Shown one piece after another: positions 27,628 to 37,741 of a stretch of 64,000 nt of DNA (its first letter is position 1; each line of letters begins with the position of its first letter). The position numbers and the translations under genes were made by a program. This DNA is from Alloacidobacterium dinghuense (GTDB lineage: Bacteria; Acidobacteriota; Terriglobia; Terriglobales; Acidobacteriaceae): the NCBI RefSeq assembly GCF_014274465.1, contig NZ_CP060394.1, positions 1,178,001-1,242,000 on the forward strand, given 5' to 3'. The notes beneath the pieces are model-generated. The model worked only from the letters and a program-made list of their open reading frames with translations, ran no database searches and was not told the origin of the DNA.

Positions 27628-30258
27628 CTATTGGGGATTGGGCTGGGGCTGTGGTTGTTGCTGCTGGTCATCCTTTTTGCCGCTGCCAAACAGGCGGGCG
27701 AAAAATCCGCGCTTCTTCTTGGGCTGCTGCGTTTGTGTTTGCTGATTGTCCGCTACGGCTCCTTGTGCAGGATTCGACGGAGGATTCATTGGTCTCACCG
27801 GTTGCGGGACAGGCTGTTGCGCCTGAGCTGGCGGTGGAGGCCCGACGGGTTTTTCGCCAAGCCCGAAGATCTTTTGGAAAAGATTTCGCTGGTCACCGTT
27901 CGAGTGGTCGCAGGTGTCGGTGGGTTGTGTTCCATCCAGAAAAGCGGCGGCATAAGAATTGCCTGGGCAAGCTGCGTCGGCAATAAGGTTGGTGCCTTTG
28001 TCCAGTTGCACCTCAGTCACGCCTTCCGGAGCCACAAAATCCTTTGTGTCCGAATATTCCGGCAGCGCAACAGCACGCTTCATGAATTCAGCCCAGATCG
28101 GGGCTGCTGCTTTTGCTCCGTCAAGCTTGATGTCGCTGTAGTCGTCATTACCCACCCAAACGATGCACAGCAGATTCGAGGTGTATCCGGCAAACCAGGC
28201 ATCGTTCGACGTTCCGGTCTTGCCAGCCGCTGGAGCAGAGAATCCCATGGCGCGGACACCGGCAGCTGTACCGTGGTTAATGACATTTTCCATCAGGCTG
28301 GTTGTCAGATATGCAACGCGCGGATCCAGAATCGGCTTGCTGGTTGGTGCATAGTCGCTGATCACATCACCGTTCGCATTGCGTATCGAGGCAAGCATCC
28401 AAGGATCGATCTTTACCCCGGCATTGGCGAAGACAGTGTATGCGCCTACCATTTCAAGTGGAGTGGCGTCATATGCCCCGATGGCTACGGAAGGCGTTCC
28501 TCGCGCGGATTTGATGCCGGCGTCACGCGCCAAAGAAGCCACATTGTTGAATCCCACCATCTGCGCAAGAGCAATCGTCGCAACATTCTGTGATTGCTGT
28601 AATGCAAACCGGGCCGTAATCTCACCGTATTCTTCGTTGTGATAATTGTGCGGAGTATATTCCTGGTCGCCGATCGTGTATGTTGTCGGTTCATCGTTCA
28701 GCATAGTGACAGGAGTGAAGACCCCGCTCACACCGTCGCTATTCGTGAGCTGCGCTCCCGACAGGCTGGTGTTAAACGCCGCCGCGTAGACGAACGGCTT
28801 GAAGATCGATCCTGTGGGGCGATGCGCTACCGCATGATTCAACTGGCTCATTCCATAGTTGCGCCCGCCCACAAGTGCCAGTACTTGCCCCGTATGAGGA
28901 TTGAGCGCGATCAGAGCTACCTGCGGGTACACAATGTTGCTGTCGACAGTTGCCGGAGCATTCTTGGATGCGCGGTGCGTGTGCATCTTCGTCACCAGGT
29001 CATCCACGCGCTTCATACCCTCATTGATGGCTTCGCTAGCGGTAGCCTGCAGCTGAGGATCGAGAGATGTATAAATCCGCAGGCCTTGCTGGTTGTATTC
29101 CGCATCACCGAGCTTTTGCACGATCTGGTCACGCACCAGGTCAACAAAGTAAGGAGCCTCATTCGCATCTACGCTCTGCGTCGCCAGTTTCAGCGGACTA
29201 GCTTTAGCCTCCTCTGCCTGCTCCTTGGTAACACTTCCCGTTTCGACCATCGCATCCAGCACAACGTTGCGGCGTTCAAGCGCTCGCGTCGGGTGCCGGT
29301 AAGGATTAAGGCGGCTCGGGCTCTGAATCAACCCAGCCAGCAAAGCACATTCCTGCAGGTTCAACTGACGCACATCCTTACCGAAATATGCCTGCGCAGC
29401 TTCGCCAAATCCATTGATGGCAAAGCTGCCCTGCTGCCCCAGAGGAATCTGGTTGGCGTACATCTGAAAAATCTGTTGCTTCGTGAAGCGGTGTTCAAGC
29501 TGGAACGTAATAACAATCTCGATCAGTTTGCGTCTGAAGCGCTTTTCAGGTGACAGGAAGAAGCCGCGCGCGAGTTGCATCGTGAGGGTCGATCCGCCCT
29601 GACGATACCGGTGCGAGAGCAGGTCACTGCGCATGGCGCCCAGCAGGCGGACATAATCGACGCCTCCATGCTCAAAGAACCTGCGATCTTCAATCGAGGT
29701 CACAGCCAGAATCAGATCGTGCGGCAACTCATCGTAAGTCACCAGCCGCCGTTTCGTACGGGTCTGGTCGGAAAGTCCGGTGACGAGTAAGGGCTCGAGC
29801 TCATAGGCGGCAAGCTGTTCCCCATTGGCGTCCGTGATCTGATTTACGGTGCTGCCTTCAAAGCTGATCGTCGCGCTGTCTGGTGCATGATAGGACTGCG
29901 CACCAGGATGAACGGTGATACTCCGTGCATTGAGCGAATACGTTCCCATGGGCGACACGGGACTGGCGCCATCTTCTGTATAGCCGGCTGAGCGCAGTTC
30001 CTGCGCCACAAAACTGGCAGTCAGCTTTTGCCCCGGCCGAACCTCATGGGGTGCGGCGTAAATCTTCGCCGTATTCGTGAACAGCGGTCTTTCCAGCCGT
30101 TCGTCAACAATATGTTTGTACTTGTTGTAGTAGAAGCTAAAAACAAGAAGAAAGAAGAGAGCGACAATGCCTACCGCTACGCCTGCTATTTTGAGCACCA
30201 TGCGATTAAGTGGCTTGCCAGAGAAAGATCGGGGGGCGAGTTTTACTTTCAGGGCCAA
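27628..30258 (-). CDS. Bifunctional penicillin-binding protein, PBP1B type
   Basis: An 876-residue class A PBP that polymerises and cross-links peptidoglycan in the periplasm. One membrane helix (about 21-43) precedes a UB2H-like domain (about 60-150). The GT51 glycosyltransferase has TSIEDRRFFEHGG and QGGSTLTMQLARG. The transpeptidase has the SxxK serine in TGSIFKPF near 484, the SQN motif and GKTGTS near 676. The C-terminal 90 residues are rich in Pro and Gln with a short KKKRGFFARLFGSGKK segment, possibly membrane-associated. The start is TTG after GAAGGTGG. The UB2H-like domain suggests activation by an outer-membrane lipoprotein, as for LpoB in E. coli (inference). Confidence 0.94.
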   Translation of the reverse strand: MALKVKLAPRSFSGKPLNRMVLKIAGVAVGIVALFFLLVFSFYYNKYKHIVDERLERPLFTNTAKIYAAPHEVRPGQKLTASFVAQELRSAGYTEDGASPVSPMGTYSLNARSITVHPGAQSYHAPDSATISFEGSTVNQITDANGEQLAAYELEPLLVTGLSDQTRTKRRLVTYDELPHDLILAVTSIEDRRFFEHGGVDYVRLLGAMRSDLLSHRYRQGGSTLTMQLARGFFLSPEKRFRRKLIEIVITFQLEHRFTKQQIFQMYANQIPLGQQGSFAINGFGEAAQAYFGKDVRQLNLQECALLAGLIQSPSRLNPYRHPTRALERRNVVLDAMVETGSVTKEQAEEAKASPLKLATQSVDANEAPYFVDLVRDQIVQKLGDAEYNQQGLRIYTSLDPQLQATASEAINEGMKRVDDLVTKMHTHRASKNAPATVDSNIVYPQVALIALNPHTGQVLALVGGRNYGMSQLNHAVAHRPTGSIFKPFVYAAAFNTSLSGAQLTNSDGVSGVFTPVTMLNDEPTTYTIGDQEYTPHNYHNEEYGEITARFALQQSQNVATIALAQMVGFNNVASLARDAGIKSARGTPSVAIGAYDATPLEMVGAYTVFANAGVKIDPWMLASIRNANGDVISDYAPTSKPILDPRVAYLTTSLMENVINHGTAAGVRAMGFSAPAAGKTGTSNDAWFAGYTSNLLCIVWVGNDDYSDIKLDGAKAAAPIWAEFMKRAVALPEYSDTKDFVAPEGVTEVQLDKGTNLIADAACPGNSYAAAFLDGTQPTDTCDHSNGDQRNLFQKIFGLGEKPVGPPPPAQAQQPVPQPVRPMNPPSNPAQGAVADNQQTQTQQPKKKRGFFARLFGSGKKDDQQQQPQPQPNPQ

Positions 30259-30573
30259 TGCGGACTACCACCTTCAATTCTAACGGTTCCAGGCCGTTTC
30301 ACGCCTCGGTCCCACGGCTGCAGCGAACCCCACAGGTGCAACCTGCTGGTCTGGAATGTCGAGAGAGCCATCTGTAAGACGCGGAATCGAAGAAAGAAGT
30401 AGTCTCGATTCCTCCGCTTGAGGCCGGAAAGGTTGTATTACCTAATCAGGTTCCTCTCCGGCCGCAGTTGTTTTTGCGCTAGCGTTTGCCTTCCATCAAG
30501 TAACCAAATCCGGCGGACAGCACATTTTCCAGTGCTGCTAGAATGGTCCGCACCTTTGCGCTGCGGAGCCAGC
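30259..30573. other. Divergent intergenic region with two hairpins
   Basis: It separates the PBP and serine hydrolase genes. GGAATCGA (30383-30390) pairs perfectly with TCGATTCC (30405-30412), and GGCCGGAAAGG (30422-30432) pairs with CCTCTCCGGCC (30453-30463) with one mismatch. The second is followed by TTGTTTTT. The second hairpin resembles an attenuator or terminator upstream of the hydrolase. No gene is seen. Confidence 0.4.
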
Positions 30574-32568
30574 ATGACACTATTTCGCACCGTAGTTTTC
30601 TGGTTGAGTTTCCCTATAGCTGTCTCGGCATTAGCGCAACCATCTCAGGCGCCAGTTGGTCCTGCCCCCGTTCTACAGCCAACGCATGCAGACCAGCAGA
30701 CATTACCGACTGTTCCTGCTGGCGGCCATGCCCTCGATGCCTCCGATCTGCAGGCGTTTTTTGATGGAATACTCCCCATGCAACTGGAGCGCAGCGATAT
30801 TGCCGGGGCAGCCGTTCTGGTGATGAAGGACGGCAACGTCTTGCTGCAGAAGGGCTACGGTTACGCGGACGAGAAGACGAAGAAGCCGGTCGATCCCAAC
30901 ACAACCATCTTCCGTCTCGCATCCATTTCCAAGCTGTTCACCTGGGTCTCCATCATGCAGCTTGAAGAGCAGGGCAAGCTCAACCTCGACACAGATGTCA
31001 ATCAGTATCTTGATTTCAAAATTGAGCCAGCCTTCGGAAAGCCGATTACGCTGCGCAACCTGATGACGCACACCGGAGGATTCGAAGAGGTTCTACGCGA
31101 CATCATCATTACCGACCCGAGGTGGGCGCTCAGCCTTCGAGATTATCTAATCCAGAACCAGCCTCGCAGACTATTTCCACCGGGAGTCGTTCCCGCCTAT
31201 TCCAACTATGGCGTCGGTCTGGCCAGTTACATTGTCCAGCGTGTGAGCGGAGAACCGTTCGAGCAATACGTCGCCGACCACATCTTTAGCCCGCTGGGAA
31301 TGACGCATTCGACGTTCTACGAGCCACCGCACCAAGCTCTGTCGTCCCTGCCTTCCGAGGGATATCGCGGCAACACAGAAAAGCCTGCGGTAGGCTTCGA
31401 GATTTTCAACCCAGTCGGCGCAGGCGGGCTCTCTTCTACCGCTTCTGATATGGGACGTTTCGGCATGGCCCTGCTGAACGGCGGAGAACTCGACGGGCAG
31501 CGCATCCTCAAGCCTGAAACACTCGCCCAGATGTGGACTCCGCAGTTTCGCGCCAATGACCAGATGCCACCCCTCTGCATGGGTTTTTATCAAACGTGGC
31601 GCAACAACCTGCGTTGGATTGGCCATGAGGGCGACTTGATCGCATTTCACAGTCTTTTTTTCGTCGAGCCTAAAGAAAAGCTCGTGCTCTTCGTTTCCTA
31701 TAATTCAGCGGGCGCTGGGGACAAACCGCGGCCTGAAATCATCGATATGTTTTCCGATCGGTATTTTCCGGGCAACAGCAAGCAGACATTCGTCAACCTG
31801 CCGCGTTATGAACTCGACGCGATTGAGGGAACATACCAGAGCACGCGTCGTGCAGACAGCACCAGGCTGAGACTCGGAGACCTCTTCAATCAACACAGCG
31901 CAAAAGTCGACAAGGACGGAGTTCTTCATATCGAGGACATCACGGATCTTCGCAATCATCCCATCAAGTGGAAGCCGATCGGCAAAGATCTCTGGCAGGA
32001 GATCGACGGCCAACGCAAGCTTTTCGCAATTCGCGATGAGCGGGGAAGAGTGATTCGACTGGCCCACGATTTCCCCGGCGTGCAAGGCCAGCGCGTATCT
32101 TGGTATGACAACAGTAAGTTGGTGTTGACTGCTGCAGGAGCAAGTCTCGCCATTCTTTTGGCAGTGGTTATTGCATCGCTGAGCCGGCTGTGTCGAAGAA
32201 TTGTTCTGCGGAAGCGGAGCAAGCCCGCACCGCAATCGGGAACCAAGTGGCTTCCATTCATCTCACAGACAGCCGCATGGGTATGGGTCGTAATGTTGTC
32301 GGCCATTGCTGGTTTCTTTGCCGCAAAAGGGGACGACTTTTTGCCGCCAACACCGGCATGGGATAAGTATTTTTTCCTGATCAATCTCGTGACAGCATTG
32401 GCTTTGATGCTGAGCTTTTGTGCAATCTTTTCGGGAATTCGCATCTGGAAGCGGGCTGGCATCCGTAACATCACGCGGGTAAAGTACTCACTCGTCGCTC
32501 TGGCCTGCCTGCTCCTGAGCGTCCTTGCTATCCACTGGAATCTCATTGGACCGGTAAAGCGCATTTGA
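30574..32568 (+). CDS. Exported beta-lactamase-family serine hydrolase with C-terminal membrane segments
   Basis: 664 residues. A signal peptide (about 1-22, ending ALAQ) is followed by a class C beta-lactamase/PBP4*-like domain (about 60-370) with the SxxK motif SISK (about 118-121), YSN near 209 and HEG near 350. A linker domain follows, then four hydrophobic helices (about 515-660), so the protein is anchored with the hydrolase facing the periplasm. The ATG at 30574 is chosen for its GGAG site and the signal peptide; the frame opens 156 bases earlier. The substrate may be a peptide or ester; beta-lactam resistance is not implied. Confidence 0.83.
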   Translation: MTLFRTVVFWLSFPIAVSALAQPSQAPVGPAPVLQPTHADQQTLPTVPAGGHALDASDLQAFFDGILPMQLERSDIAGAAVLVMKDGNVLLQKGYGYADEKTKKPVDPNTTIFRLASISKLFTWVSIMQLEEQGKLNLDTDVNQYLDFKIEPAFGKPITLRNLMTHTGGFEEVLRDIIITDPRWALSLRDYLIQNQPRRLFPPGVVPAYSNYGVGLASYIVQRVSGEPFEQYVADHIFSPLGMTHSTFYEPPHQALSSLPSEGYRGNTEKPAVGFEIFNPVGAGGLSSTASDMGRFGMALLNGGELDGQRILKPETLAQMWTPQFRANDQMPPLCMGFYQTWRNNLRWIGHEGDLIAFHSLFFVEPKEKLVLFVSYNSAGAGDKPRPEIIDMFSDRYFPGNSKQTFVNLPRYELDAIEGTYQSTRRADSTRLRLGDLFNQHSAKVDKDGVLHIEDITDLRNHPIKWKPIGKDLWQEIDGQRKLFAIRDERGRVIRLAHDFPGVQGQRVSWYDNSKLVLTAAGASLAILLAVVIASLSRLCRRIVLRKRSKPAPQSGTKWLPFISQTAAWVWVVMLSAIAGFFAAKGDDFLPPTPAWDKYFFLINLVTALALMLSFCAIFSGIRIWKRAGIRNITRVKYSLVALACLLLSVLAIHWNLIGPVKRI

Positions 32569-32796
32569 GCGCCAGAAGAGCAGGGAATTGGCGGCGATGA
32601 TTCCCTCAGCAGTGCACTATTTCTTGCTGGCATTTGCAAGACGTGCTACAAACAAAATCACCTTGCGCTGTAACACGGCCTGCATAAAGGTTGGTTCGAG
32701 ACATTTGAAAGTGAATTGGGAAACGGTTCGATCGCAACCTCAGGACATCGTGTTTCCACAACGGCGCAGGTAGCTCGGGAACGGTCAAGGGTGTTG
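32569..32796. other. Intergenic region, nothing recognised
   Basis: About 230 bases with no clear hairpin, promoter match or gene. It precedes the ATP-grasp gene. Confidence 0.35.
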
Positions 32797-34269
32797 ATGA
32801 GTACAACGCTTCCGCAAGGCCATTCGCAGAACCCGCTGCTGCGCGAGTATTGCCTGGACCGTGCCTATGATGAGATGTTCGGCGCGGACGGTGAAATCCG
32901 GCCTCAGTATGAAGCGCTCCTGAAGGTCCTCACTTCGTTACCTCCGGAAGAGTTGCAGCGTCGCAAGCACTATGCCGACGTCTCGTTCCTGATGCAGGGC
33001 ATCACCTTCACGGTCTACGGTCAGGAAGAAGGAACGGAGAGAATTTTTCCCTACGATCTCCTTCCGAGACTGATCAGCGCTGAGGATTGGGATCGTATTG
33101 AATGCGGGTTGACCCAGCGCATCACTGCGCTGAATCTGTTTCTCCACGATGTTTACCACGAGGGAAAAATTCTCGCCGAAGGCGTCGTCCCGCGCGAAAT
33201 AGTGTACAGTTGCCAGCATTTCCGCCGCCAGATGCGCGGGTTGCAAGTGCCGCGCAATGTCTACGTCGCAGTTGCCGGGACCGATTTGCTGCGCATGGAG
33301 AACGGTGAGTTCGTCGTCCTCGAAGACAACCTGCGTGTGCCAAGCGGTGTCTCGTACATGCTGAACAATCGTCGCGTGCTGAAGCGAACGCTTCCGCATC
33401 TCTTCCGCAGCTACGGCGTGCGTCCCATCGAGAACTACACGCAGGCGTTGCTCGGAACCTTGCGTTCATTGGCGCCGGAAGGCCGACCCGAGCCTTCGAT
33501 TGTCCTACTCACGCCCGGCGTCTATAACTCCGCTTACTTCGAACATACCTACCTTGCTCGGCAAATGGGCATCGAACTGGTAGAAGGCCGTGACCTGGTA
33601 GTACACGACAACATTGTGTACATGCGTACCACCGGCGGCTTGAGACGAGTCGACGTGATTTATCGTCGCGTAGACGACGACTTCATCGATCCATTGTCGT
33701 TCCGCCCAGACTCGATCCTGGGCGCTCCTGGATTGTTCAACGCCTATCGTGCCGGCAACGTCACCCTGGCAAATGCCTTCGGCACAGGAGTAGCTGACGA
33801 CAAGGCTCTGTATGCCTACGTGCCGCAAATCATCCGCTTCTATCTCGATCAGGACCCGATCCTGAATAACGTCGAAACATATATCCTCGCCGACGCCAAG
33901 CACCGTCAGCACGTGCTCGCAAACCTCGACAAGCTTGTCATCAAAGCCGTGGGCGAGTCCGGCGGCTACGGCATGCTGATCGGTCCACACAGCACCAAGC
34001 AGGAGCGTGAAGAGTTCAGGCGGCGCATTGAAGCGAATCCGCGAAACTATATTGCGCAGCCCACGCTCTCGTTTTCTCGGGCTCCATGTTTCCAGGAAGA
34101 CGGCAGCATCGAGCCGCGTCACGTCGACCTGCGACCCTACATCCTGTTCGGAGATAAGGTGACCATTGTTCCAGGAGGCCTCACACGCGTCGCTCTTCGC
34201 AAAGGATCACTCGTCGTAAACTCGTCTCAAGGCGGCGGCAGTAAAGACACCTGGGTACTGAGTCAATAA
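32797..34269 (+). CDS. Circularly permuted ATP-grasp protein (DUF404/DUF407 type)
   Basis: About 490 residues of the circularly permuted ATP-grasp type 2 family, predicted to form amide bonds between a carboxylate and an amine using ATP. Typical sequence includes [33 protein letters not shown]-like [30 protein letters not shown], the acidic [15 protein letters not shown] and the ATP-binding [15 protein letters not shown]. The start is ATG 32797 with AAGG upstream; GTG 32791 or the longer frame from 32716 are alternatives. It is followed after four bases by the alpha-E gene and then a transglutaminase, a conserved trio. Confidence 0.9.
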   Translation: MSTTLPQGHSQNPLLREYCLDRAYDEMFGADGEIRPQYEALLKVLTSLPPEELQRRKHYADVSFLMQGITFTVYGQEEGTERIFPYDLLPRLISAEDWDRIECGLTQRITALNLFLHDVYHEGKILAEGVVPREIVYSCQHFRRQMRGLQVPRNVYVAVAGTDLLRMENGEFVVLEDNLRVPSGVSYMLNNRRVLKRTLPHLFRSYGVRPIENYTQALLGTLRSLAPEGRPEPSIVLLTPGVYNSAYFEHTYLARQMGIELVEGRDLVVHDNIVYMRTTGGLRRVDVIYRRVDDDFIDPLSFRPDSILGAPGLFNAYRAGNVTLANAFGTGVADDKALYAYVPQIIRFYLDQDPILNNVETYILADAKHRQHVLANLDKLVIKAVGESGGYGMLIGPHSTKQEREEFRRRIEANPRNYIAQPTLSFSRAPCFQEDGSIEPRHVDLRPYILFGDKVTIVPGGLTRVALRKGSLVVNSSQGGGSKDTWVLSQ

Positions 34270-34273
34270 CGCT

Positions 34274-35236
34274 ATGCTTTCTCGTGTTGCCGACAGCCTC
34301 TACTGGACCAGCCGCTATCTGGAGCGCGCCGAGCATACTGTGCGCCTGATCGACATCAATCTGGGCCTGATGCTCGACAAATCGCACACCAGCGCTGAGC
34401 GCCGCTGGCAGCGGGTGCTTGCCGCGCTTGGAAATCCGTCGGATATTCACTGGACAGGCGACGCCTACCGACTGGTGCAGGATATTTGTTTCGAGGCCAC
34501 GAGTCCAAATTCTGTAGTGAATTGCATCATCTCTGCGCGCGAGAACGCGCGGCAGATACGCGAAGAGATCAGCACCGAACAATGGCAGCGTTTGAACCGT
34601 CTCTTCCACGAGGTTTCGCGCGCCCGAACGGAGCGATATTCCGATCTGCAGTTTGCTGAATTCCTGCCCACTGTCATCGATGGCGTTCATCTCTTCCAGG
34701 GAGTAACCGATACAACTCTCAGCCATGGAGAAGGTTGGCAATTCCTCCAGGTTGGACGCTTTCTGGAACGCGCATCAGCAACCGCGATGTTGCTGGACGT
34801 ATACCACCGCGAAGTCACGCGCTCCCCCGAAGAGTCAGTCGACGCGTATGAATATCTCGAATGGGTGGGCCTGCTGCGCAGTTGCACCGCGTTCGAAGCG
34901 TACTGCAAAGTCTATACTGCAGATTTAACCTACGAAAGAATGCTCGAGTTTCTCCTGCTAAACGCCGATTTTCCGCATTCGATTCGCTATTCCATCGACC
35001 ATTTGCATCGGTCACTGACTGCGATTCAGCAGGAGAGCCATCAGCTGAATGTCGATGAACTCATGCGCGTCTCGGGCAAACTCCGCACGGTGCTTGGTTA
35101 CGATCAAATCTCGGATGTCTTCACCGCCGGCCCGGGCAACTATCTGCGTCGCATTCTGCAGGAGTGCCACCGCATCCATGACCTGATCTACGAGGTCTAC
35201 ATTCAATATTCAGTGCAGACAGCGCTGGCCCTATAA
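34274..35236 (+). CDS. Alpha-E domain protein (DUF403)
   Basis: A 320-residue, almost wholly helical protein beginning MLSRVADSLYWTSRYLERAE, the hallmark of the alpha-E family. Its biochemical role is unknown. Genes of this family nearly always accompany the permuted ATP-grasp protein, as here with a four-base gap, and a transglutaminase 15 bases downstream. The family is thought to work with the ATP-grasp enzyme in making a peptide-like product. Confidence 0.92.
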   Translation: MLSRVADSLYWTSRYLERAEHTVRLIDINLGLMLDKSHTSAERRWQRVLAALGNPSDIHWTGDAYRLVQDICFEATSPNSVVNCIISARENARQIREEISTEQWQRLNRLFHEVSRARTERYSDLQFAEFLPTVIDGVHLFQGVTDTTLSHGEGWQFLQVGRFLERASATAMLLDVYHREVTRSPEESVDAYEYLEWVGLLRSCTAFEAYCKVYTADLTYERMLEFLLLNADFPHSIRYSIDHLHRSLTAIQQESHQLNVDELMRVSGKLRTVLGYDQISDVFTAGPGNYLRRILQECHRIHDLIYEVYIQYSVQTALAL

Positions 35237-35251
35237 CGAAGAGGAGCAGCT

Positions 35252-36241
35252 ATGCCGTTCTATTCCGTGCGGCACCTTACAAAGTTTGTCTACAGCAATC
35301 CCGTGAACGAGAGCGTGAGCGAGGTGCGCATGCATCCGCGCAACGACTCGAACCAGCGTTGCCTCAGTTTTTCTCTGTCTGTGAGCCCTCGCTGTCGCGT
35401 ATTTTCGTATCGCGATCATCTGGGCAATCACGTGCACCACTTCGACATTCCGGGGCAGCACGAGCAACTGGTCATGATTAGCGAATCGCTGGTGGAGCAC
35501 CAGCCCCTTTCGAATATTCCATCCTTTCTCGCGCCGGACGCATGGAAGGAACTGGATGTCCTCGTCGCAGCAGGTGATTACTGGGAGATGTTGCTTCCGA
35601 GCGAGTTTGCCACGCCCACAACGGCGCTACAGGATCTCGCAAAAAGACTGAATGTAGTGCGACGCGATGATCCATTGATGATGCTGCACGAGTTGAACGC
35701 GAAGCTCTACGAATATTTCAGCTACGCCCCGCGCAGCACGAGCGTCGATTCGCCTATCGATGAGGCTTTGACCACACGCGAAGGTGTCTGCCAGGACTTT
35801 GCCCACGTAATGATTGCGCTCGTGCGAAGCCTGGGCATTCCCTGTCGCTACGTCAGCGGCTATCTGCATCACCGCAAGCAGGATCACGACCGCTCCACGC
35901 ACGACGCTACGCATGCATGGGTAGAAGCCTTTCTGCCGCATTTGGGCTGGGTAGGTTTTGACCCGACTAATTATCTGATCGCCAGCGATCGTCACATCCG
36001 CACAGCGTTGGGTCGAGACTATGCCGATGTTCCTCCGAGCAAGGGCATATTCCGTGGTCGTGCGAATGGCCAGCTCTTTGTCGCTGTGCGCGTAGAAGCC
36101 TCCGACCGGGCTCTATCACTCGATCAGGAGATGCCGATCCCAGAAGACTGGACGATGCTCGTCGAAAAAGCGCAAGCTCCGCCCCCGCCGCCCGCCGAAC
36201 CGCTGTTGCTCATCCAGGCACAGCAACAGCAGCAACAGTAG
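35252..36241 (+). CDS. Transglutaminase-like cysteine protease-fold protein
   Basis: 329 residues. The N-terminal bacterial transglutaminase beta domain (about 1-85) precedes a transglutaminase-like core with a complete C-H-D triad: C180 (GVCQDFAH), H221 (HAWVE) and D237 (GFDPTN). It has no signal peptide, so it acts in the cytosol. The last residues are a proline run and a stretch of seven glutamines encoded by CAG/CAA repeats (about 36220-36240). AAGAGGAGC precedes the ATG. As third member of the trio it may cleave or transfer peptide amides made by the ATP-grasp partner (inference). Confidence 0.9.
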   Translation: MPFYSVRHLTKFVYSNPVNESVSEVRMHPRNDSNQRCLSFSLSVSPRCRVFSYRDHLGNHVHHFDIPGQHEQLVMISESLVEHQPLSNIPSFLAPDAWKELDVLVAAGDYWEMLLPSEFATPTTALQDLAKRLNVVRRDDPLMMLHELNAKLYEYFSYAPRSTSVDSPIDEALTTREGVCQDFAHVMIALVRSLGIPCRYVSGYLHHRKQDHDRSTHDATHAWVEAFLPHLGWVGFDPTNYLIASDRHIRTALGRDYADVPPSKGIFRGRANGQLFVAVRVEASDRALSLDQEMPIPEDWTMLVEKAQAPPPPPAEPLLLIQAQQQQQQ

Positions 36242-36335
36242 GCATACCGCTATACGGGAATAGCAGCCATGCTCTGCCCTTACACTGGCAGTTGCCAATA
36301 AAGCAGTCATTGTCTGTCTCGGGGAGAAGAAAGAA

Positions 36336-37541
36336 ATGCGTGTTCGTTCGTGTCTGAAGTGCGTTGCCGGTTGTATTCTTTCGATCGCGATATTTTCTGC
36401 AAGCACTCTGCATGCGCAGCAGCATTTGCCAGCGCCTGAAGAGCAAAAGCGCATTGACGAAGCAATCGCAAATCACATCGGCGACGTTCCGGATGACGCG
36501 GGGCCATTGGCAAAAGATCTGTCTCCCAGGCTGACCCCGAAGGCAATCGAGACAGCCATCCGCAAAGTAGCCGACTGGGAGTTGCAGCGCTCGCAACCCT
36601 ATTTCGGCAACGAGTGGACGTGGAGCGTGCTTTACACCGGTTTCATGGCTGCATCCAGCGCCACCGGCGACAGCAAGTACAGCGACGCGATGCTTGAAGT
36701 AGGAAAGAAATTCAACTGGCAGCTGCGATCCCATCTGCCGAATGCGGACGACCAGAGCATAGGACAAACCTACACCGAACTCTACATGCAGAAGCATGAC
36801 CCGGAGATGATCGCTGGAACACGCACAGAGCTCAACGATCTGATCGCACACGAAAACGATCCAGCGCCGCGGATTCCATGGTGGTGGTGTGATGCGCTGT
36901 TCATGGGACCTCCCGTGTGGGCGCGAATGAACGCTATCACGCAGGAGGGAAAGTATCTCGGCTACATCGATCGCGAATGGTGGAAGACCTCCAACCTGCT
37001 CTACGATCCGCAGGAGCATCTTTATTTCCGCGACGCAACCTATCTAAACAAAACAGAGCCGAACGGGAAGAAGATGTTTTGGTCGCGCGGCAATGGGTGG
37101 GTTCTTGCTGGTTTCGCGCGGCTCCTGCCGTACTTCCCGAAAAACGATCCTCGTCGTGAAAAGTATGTGCAGCAGTACAGAGAAATGGCAGCGAAGCTTA
37201 TCACGTTGCAGGGAAGTGACGGGCTGTGGCGATCTGGTCTGCTCGACGCAGACTATTACGTTCTGCCTGAAAATTCAGGCTCTGCGCTGATTGCCTATGG
37301 TCTCGCTTTTGGTGTTAACGAGGGTATCCTCGATCGCAAAACTTATACCCCGGTAATCGAAAGAGCATGGGCCGGCCTTCTCTCACACGTCTATGCTGAT
37401 GGACGCCTGGGTTGCATTCAGCAGGTAGGGGCTGCTCCATCTTTTTACAAACCGACCTCGAGCTTTATCTTTGGGGTAGGTGGCTTTCTGCTAGCCGGTT
37501 CCGAGATAGACCGCATGGCCAAATCCCCAAAACATACATAG
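36336..37541 (+). CDS. Secreted GH105/GH88-family unsaturated uronyl hydrolase
   Basis: 401 residues. A signal peptide (about 1-27, ending LHAQ) is followed by an (alpha/alpha)6-barrel of the YteR/GH105 type, which removes unsaturated galacturonyl residues left by rhamnogalacturonan lyases. WWWCDALFMGPP carries the likely catalytic aspartate (D186), and FWSRGNGWVLAGF, DGLWRSGLLD and ENSGSALIAYGL are conserved. The ATG follows GGGGAGAAG. It ends at a clear terminator and lies before a TonB-dependent receptor, consistent with plant pectin use. Confidence 0.87.
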   Translation: MRVRSCLKCVAGCILSIAIFSASTLHAQQHLPAPEEQKRIDEAIANHIGDVPDDAGPLAKDLSPRLTPKAIETAIRKVADWELQRSQPYFGNEWTWSVLYTGFMAASSATGDSKYSDAMLEVGKKFNWQLRSHLPNADDQSIGQTYTELYMQKHDPEMIAGTRTELNDLIAHENDPAPRIPWWWCDALFMGPPVWARMNAITQEGKYLGYIDREWWKTSNLLYDPQEHLYFRDATYLNKTEPNGKKMFWSRGNGWVLAGFARLLPYFPKNDPRREKYVQQYREMAAKLITLQGSDGLWRSGLLDADYYVLPENSGSALIAYGLAFGVNEGILDRKTYTPVIERAWAGLLSHVYADGRLGCIQQVGAAPSFYKPTSSFIFGVGGFLLAGSEIDRMAKSPKHT

Positions 37542-37545
37542 AGCC

Positions 37546-37602
37546 ATGCGTTATTAACATGCGTTATAGAGCATAACGACAGTTCTTTATACCTTGCGTT
37601 AT
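37546..37602. repeat. Cluster of TGCGTTAT repeats
   Basis: ATGCGTTAT occurs at 37546-37554 and 37559-37567 (13-base period), TGCGTTAT again at 37595-37602, and the inverted form GCATAACG at 37571-37578. Four half-sites in 57 bases just after the GH105 gene suggest a multi-site operator or a decayed repeat. Confidence 0.4.
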
Positions 37603-37604
37603 AA

Positions 37605-37636
37605 CCTGATGCTTCTAATGAAGCATCAGACTTTTC
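37605..37636 (+). terminator. Rho-independent terminator after GH105 gene
   Basis: CTGATGCTTC and GAAGCATCAG form a perfect 10-base stem with loop TAAT (37606-37629), followed by ACTTTTCC. It lies 65 bases after the GH105 stop. Confidence 0.7.
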
Positions 37637-37741
37637 CTTCCATTGATGGATTCCAACAGACAATCATCCTTCCATAAACCTGCTTTATCGCCTGCATCGG
37701 ATTTGCCTGATACCCGAAGTTTATTGTTGAAATGATGAATT

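Noticed and set aside
27432-27986. A 184-codon plus-strand frame between lhr and the PBP gene
   Set aside because: Half of it is opposite the PBP C-terminal tail and the rest crosses a hairpin. No ribosome binding site or family pattern.
28639-29553. A 304-codon plus-strand frame opposite the PBP gene
   Set aside because: The minus-strand gene carries GT51 and transpeptidase motifs throughout this interval; the plus frame has no recognisable feature.
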